From NCBI GenBank assembly GCA_001282665.1, contig LN874947.1, forward strand, positions 542,704 to 606,703: DNA of 64,000 nucleotides, written 5' to 3'. This stretch comes from Clostridiales bacterium mt11 (GTDB taxonomy: Bacteria > Bacillota > Clostridia > Tissierellales > Tepidimicrobiaceae). This document shows positions 62,129 to 64,000 of the stretch, piece by piece (the first letter of the stretch is position 1; the number at the start of each line of letters is the position of its first letter). The notes beneath the pieces are model-generated. The model was given only the letters and a program-made list of their open reading frames with translations, was not told the origin of the DNA and did no database searches. Both the position numbers and the translations under genes were made by a program.

Positions 62129-63244
62129 CATAGCTATGATTAAAGTTATAATTACTATAATAAAAGGAAGTACTATAAGAAGCATACCTAGTGGTCGTCC
62201 TGCATTAAAAGTCCAGCCAATTCCAAAGCGTTTTTCTACAAACAAAGATGAATCATCGGGATTATAATATATGGTATTTCCCAGCTTCCATAGATTATCA
62301 TCATCTCTGTCATAGGTTTCACTTATATCCTTATCTTCCTTAAATTTTAATCTTTCCCCACCTTGCCCTAATTTAATGCCTAATATTATAGACACTATTA
62401 TAGCAAATCCTAATATAATCCAATTTAAGATATTCACTGCCTTTGTAGTCTTAAAAAATATTCCATAAGACAATAGTTCCAATATGCTATATTGTATAAT
62501 TATCAACATGAGAAGGACTAATATATAGATAGACCAAGCCTTTCTAAATATTATATTCTTCTTTAAGGATTCTTCTGGATTGTTGGGGTTTATCTGCTGT
62601 TTTGCTCTTCCTATCATCCAATAGGAAAAATAGAATACACCTACCATTAGCATCTGAGAAATTGGCAGTAAAAGTATAACTCCATAGGATTTATCACTAT
62701 AAGTGGTTATCTCCCCTTGAGCGTTCCAATGGGTTGGTATTTTGTCAGGTAGTGTAGGATACAAGACAAAACCTAGTATTAGATTAAATAATACTATGAC
62801 TATAGGGATTAGAAACCACCAAGGGGATATATTCCCTATCTTTGATTTATCCCTACTATATTTCATATCTACAACTACTACCTTTCCCCCTACTTTATCC
62901 CAGCCTCTTTTCTTCTTTAGCTCCTTTACCTTTGAATTCCACTTTAGATAGATTAAAAACAATATACCCAAGTATATAAGTATGAAAGTCCCTTGAAGAA
63001 TAGGGTTTGGAAAAACATATAGTAAAAAAGATACTATTAGTATAGTAGAAATTCCAATGACTAAATTATCTTTTATATAGCCTCTTTGTATATTTTTGAT
63101 TTCCTCATCATCTAAGACGTTTTCTGGCACCTTAATTCCAAATAGTATATTTTTACGAGTAACTTTAGGGGTAATGAGTTGAATAATTAAAAGTGAGAAA
63201 AGGATAAATAGATTAGTAAAAAGGTATATATACTTATCAGTCAT
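62126..63244 (-). CDS. DUF1648/DUF5808 membrane protein
   Basis: A 372-residue protein with about eight membrane segments. The outside loop TLPDKIPTHWNAQGEITTYS is the DUF1648 signature also found in SdpI-type immunity proteins. The tail NTIYYNPDDSSLFVEKRFGI resembles DUF5808. The frame opens at 63262 inside the GntR gene, but GGAAGGAG supports the ATG at 63244. It is coupled to the GntR gene. A role in envelope stress or immunity is possible but unproven. Confidence 0.85.
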   Translation of the reverse strand: MTDKYIYLFTNLFILFSLLIIQLITPKVTRKNILFGIKVPENVLDDEEIKNIQRGYIKDNLVIGISTILIVSFLLYVFPNPILQGTFILIYLGILFLIYLKWNSKVKELKKKRGWDKVGGKVVVVDMKYSRDKSKIGNISPWWFLIPIVIVLFNLILGFVLYPTLPDKIPTHWNAQGEITTYSDKSYGVILLLPISQMLMVGVFYFSYWMIGRAKQQINPNNPEESLKKNIIFRKAWSIYILVLLMLIIIQYSILELLSYGIFFKTTKAVNILNWIILGFAIIVSIILGIKLGQGGERLKFKEDKDISETYDRDDDNLWKLGNTIYYNPDDSSLFVEKRFGIGWTFNAGRPLGMLLIVLPFIIVIITLIIAM

Positions 63245-63245
63245 A

Positions 63246-63644
63246 TTAACTTCTCCTTCCATTAGGCTTTTTTTCTAATTTATCGTAGATTCTACTGCAA
63301 AGCCCTATAAATTGTTCCCTTTCTATTCCCCTACAGTAGCTATTGGAGATTATATACTTCAACTCTTCTCCTAAATCATCTAAATAATCCTCCGTTGCAT
63401 TAGGCATTACATCACTTACCATAGCTCCCTTTCTTCTATCTATTGTAAGATATCCTTCACTTTTTAATATATTATAAGTCTTGTTTACCGTGTGTAGATT
63501 TATGCCTATATCCTCTGCTAACTGTCTTACGGAAGGCAGTTCTTCCCCCTTTTCTAATTCGCCTGAAGCTATGCCTTCTATAATTTGGCGTCTTAATTGT
63601 TCATAAATAGGCATCTCTGATTCAAAATCTATTTTAAGAAACAT
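63246..63644 (-). CDS. GntR family regulator, YtrA subfamily
   Basis: A 132-residue repressor with an N-terminal winged helix (PIYEQLRRQIIEGIASGELE; LPSVRQLAEDIGINLHTVNK) and a short C-terminal helical part without a ligand domain, the YtrA pattern. Such regulators normally control adjacent ABC or DUF1648 genes. The stop is one base before the next start, so both are coupled. It probably represses its own promoter and perhaps the ABC-2 operon. Confidence 0.93.
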   Translation of the reverse strand: MFLKIDFESEMPIYEQLRRQIIEGIASGELEKGEELPSVRQLAEDIGINLHTVNKTYNILKSEGYLTIDRRKGAMVSDVMPNATEDYLDDLGEELKYIISNSYCRGIEREQFIGLCSRIYDKLEKKPNGRRS

Positions 63645-63664
63645 TTAATTCATCCGTTACTGAA

Positions 63665-63679
63665 AACTTATAAAAAGTT
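63665..63679. promoter_or_regulatory. Possible GntR operator
   Basis: AACTT-ATAAA-AAGTT, an inverted repeat 20 bases upstream of the gntR-like start. The position fits autoregulation, but it is short. Confidence 0.35.
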
Positions 63680-63749
63680 ATAAAAACCAACTTTTATGTT
63701 TCATTCCTTGTTCAACGTATCCACTTTTGGATTAATCCTACTTGTGTGG

Positions 63750-63960
63750 TCTTGATACTCCAAAGGCTTAAATTCCCCACTAACATATGGGTACATAGAA
63801 ATAGTATCTTTGAAGCCCTACCCCTATTTATGAAATAAATAGGGGTAGCTCTCATGTCAGAAATGTCCAAGAGAGCTTTAGCTCGATTGGGTACATTTTA
63901 CGACTTAAGTGATTTAAGCTACTTCTTGACCATAGCTTTTAAGACTTAAAGTTAGGGAAT
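63750..63960 (+). ncRNA. HEARO-like structured RNA (candidate IscB omega RNA)
   Basis: The last 250 bases of the window lack a gene but are highly structured. A perfect 14-base-pair hairpin (63818-63831 with 63835-63848, GAA loop) is followed immediately by GCTCTC/GAGAGC (63848-63853 with 63871-63876). Its loop reads ATGTCAGAAATGTCCAA; then come a GCTCGAT segment and a CTTAA/TTAAG stem. The CTCTCATGTC ... TGTCCA arrangement is what I recall from HEARO, the RNA encoded upstream of IscB/IsrB HNH nucleases. CAAAG-GCTT at 63761 and CTTTG-AAGCC at 63808 could form a pseudoknot. Bounds are approximate. A nuclease gene would lie beyond 64000; none is visible inside. Confidence 0.55.
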
Positions 63961-64000
63961 AGAAAATACATTTATGAATGTTGTGGTTCTGTATTAGATA

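Noticed and set aside
63960..64000. Start of an iscB gene immediately after the HEARO-like RNA
   Set aside because: The ATG at 63974 runs into a TAG within eight codons, and other frames give no family-like N-terminus within the window.

Overview
The window is chromosomal DNA from a low-GC, Gram-positive, anaerobic Firmicute. Gene order in the first 15 kb (uvrBA, minJ-like, ctpB, M23 hydrolase, ftsX, ftsE) and at 28.5-33 kb (acpS, LolA/GerS-like lipoprotein, alr, ndoAI, ndoA) follows the Bacillus/Clostridium pattern. AT-rich codon use, GTG and TTG starts with strong Shine-Dalgarno sites, PTS and sortase genes and an apparent selenoprotein point to a Clostridia/Tissierellia-type organism. That placement is inference; no rRNA is present. 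The strip is gene dense, mostly on the minus strand, with well-formed intrinsic terminators between units and no integrase, phage structural gene or intact insertion sequence.

Layout. 1-9.3 kb: uvrA (cut by the left edge) and uvrB behind a LexA box, a plus-strand lipoprotein, then the FtsEX cell-division/cell-wall operon. 9.4-16.4 kb: folate salvage, a CofE-like ligase, an AI-2E family permease, a Lon-like protease, a LysM protein and a PrcB-like protein. 16.5-28.5 kb: one long apparent minus-strand transcription unit for a secondary cell-wall polymer or exopolysaccharide (GNAT, PIG-L deacetylase, two GT4 enzymes, two DUF4330 proteins, O-antigen-ligase-like protein, CsaB, TagA) that runs on into YitT and a split transketolase. 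28.5-33 kb: EndoA toxin/antitoxin, alanine racemase, GerS/LolA-like lipoprotein and a fused AcpS-NnrD enzyme. 33-40 kb: an adenosine-type deaminase and a complete cellobiose-type PTS operon with its PRD regulator. 40-45 kb: a surface module with a sortase, a von Willebrand A protein ending in LPKTG, and a secreted transglutaminase preceded by a cyclic-di-GMP-I riboswitch. 45-56 kb: an AraC/GH39 fusion, MATE pumps, a D-aminopeptidase, a thioesterase, pyrophosphatase and a polar amino-acid ABC transporter.

55.7-57.9 kb holds a compact extracytoplasmic thiol/redox operon: a 44-residue CD1871A-family CXXC peptide too short for routine gene calls, a NapH-like membrane ferredoxin, a TlpA-like protein whose first active-site cysteine is replaced by an in-frame TGA (probable selenocysteine, U-G-A-C), and a second TlpA-like lipoprotein with a normal CGPC. 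58-63.7 kb has an ABC-2 exporter, a UviA/UviB-like sigma factor plus holin-like pair facing an unknown 78-residue protein, and a GntR/DUF1648 pair. The right edge ends in a highly structured RNA that resembles HEARO, the omega RNA of IscB nucleases; any partner gene would lie beyond the window.

Most noteworthy: the hidden selenoprotein and its operon, the HEARO-like RNA, the c-di-GMP switch in the sortase locus, the chromosomal UviA/UviB-like pair, the AcpS-NnrD fusion, a possible AUU start on the LPKTG protein, and a 102-base inverted-repeat element at 33.1 kb.
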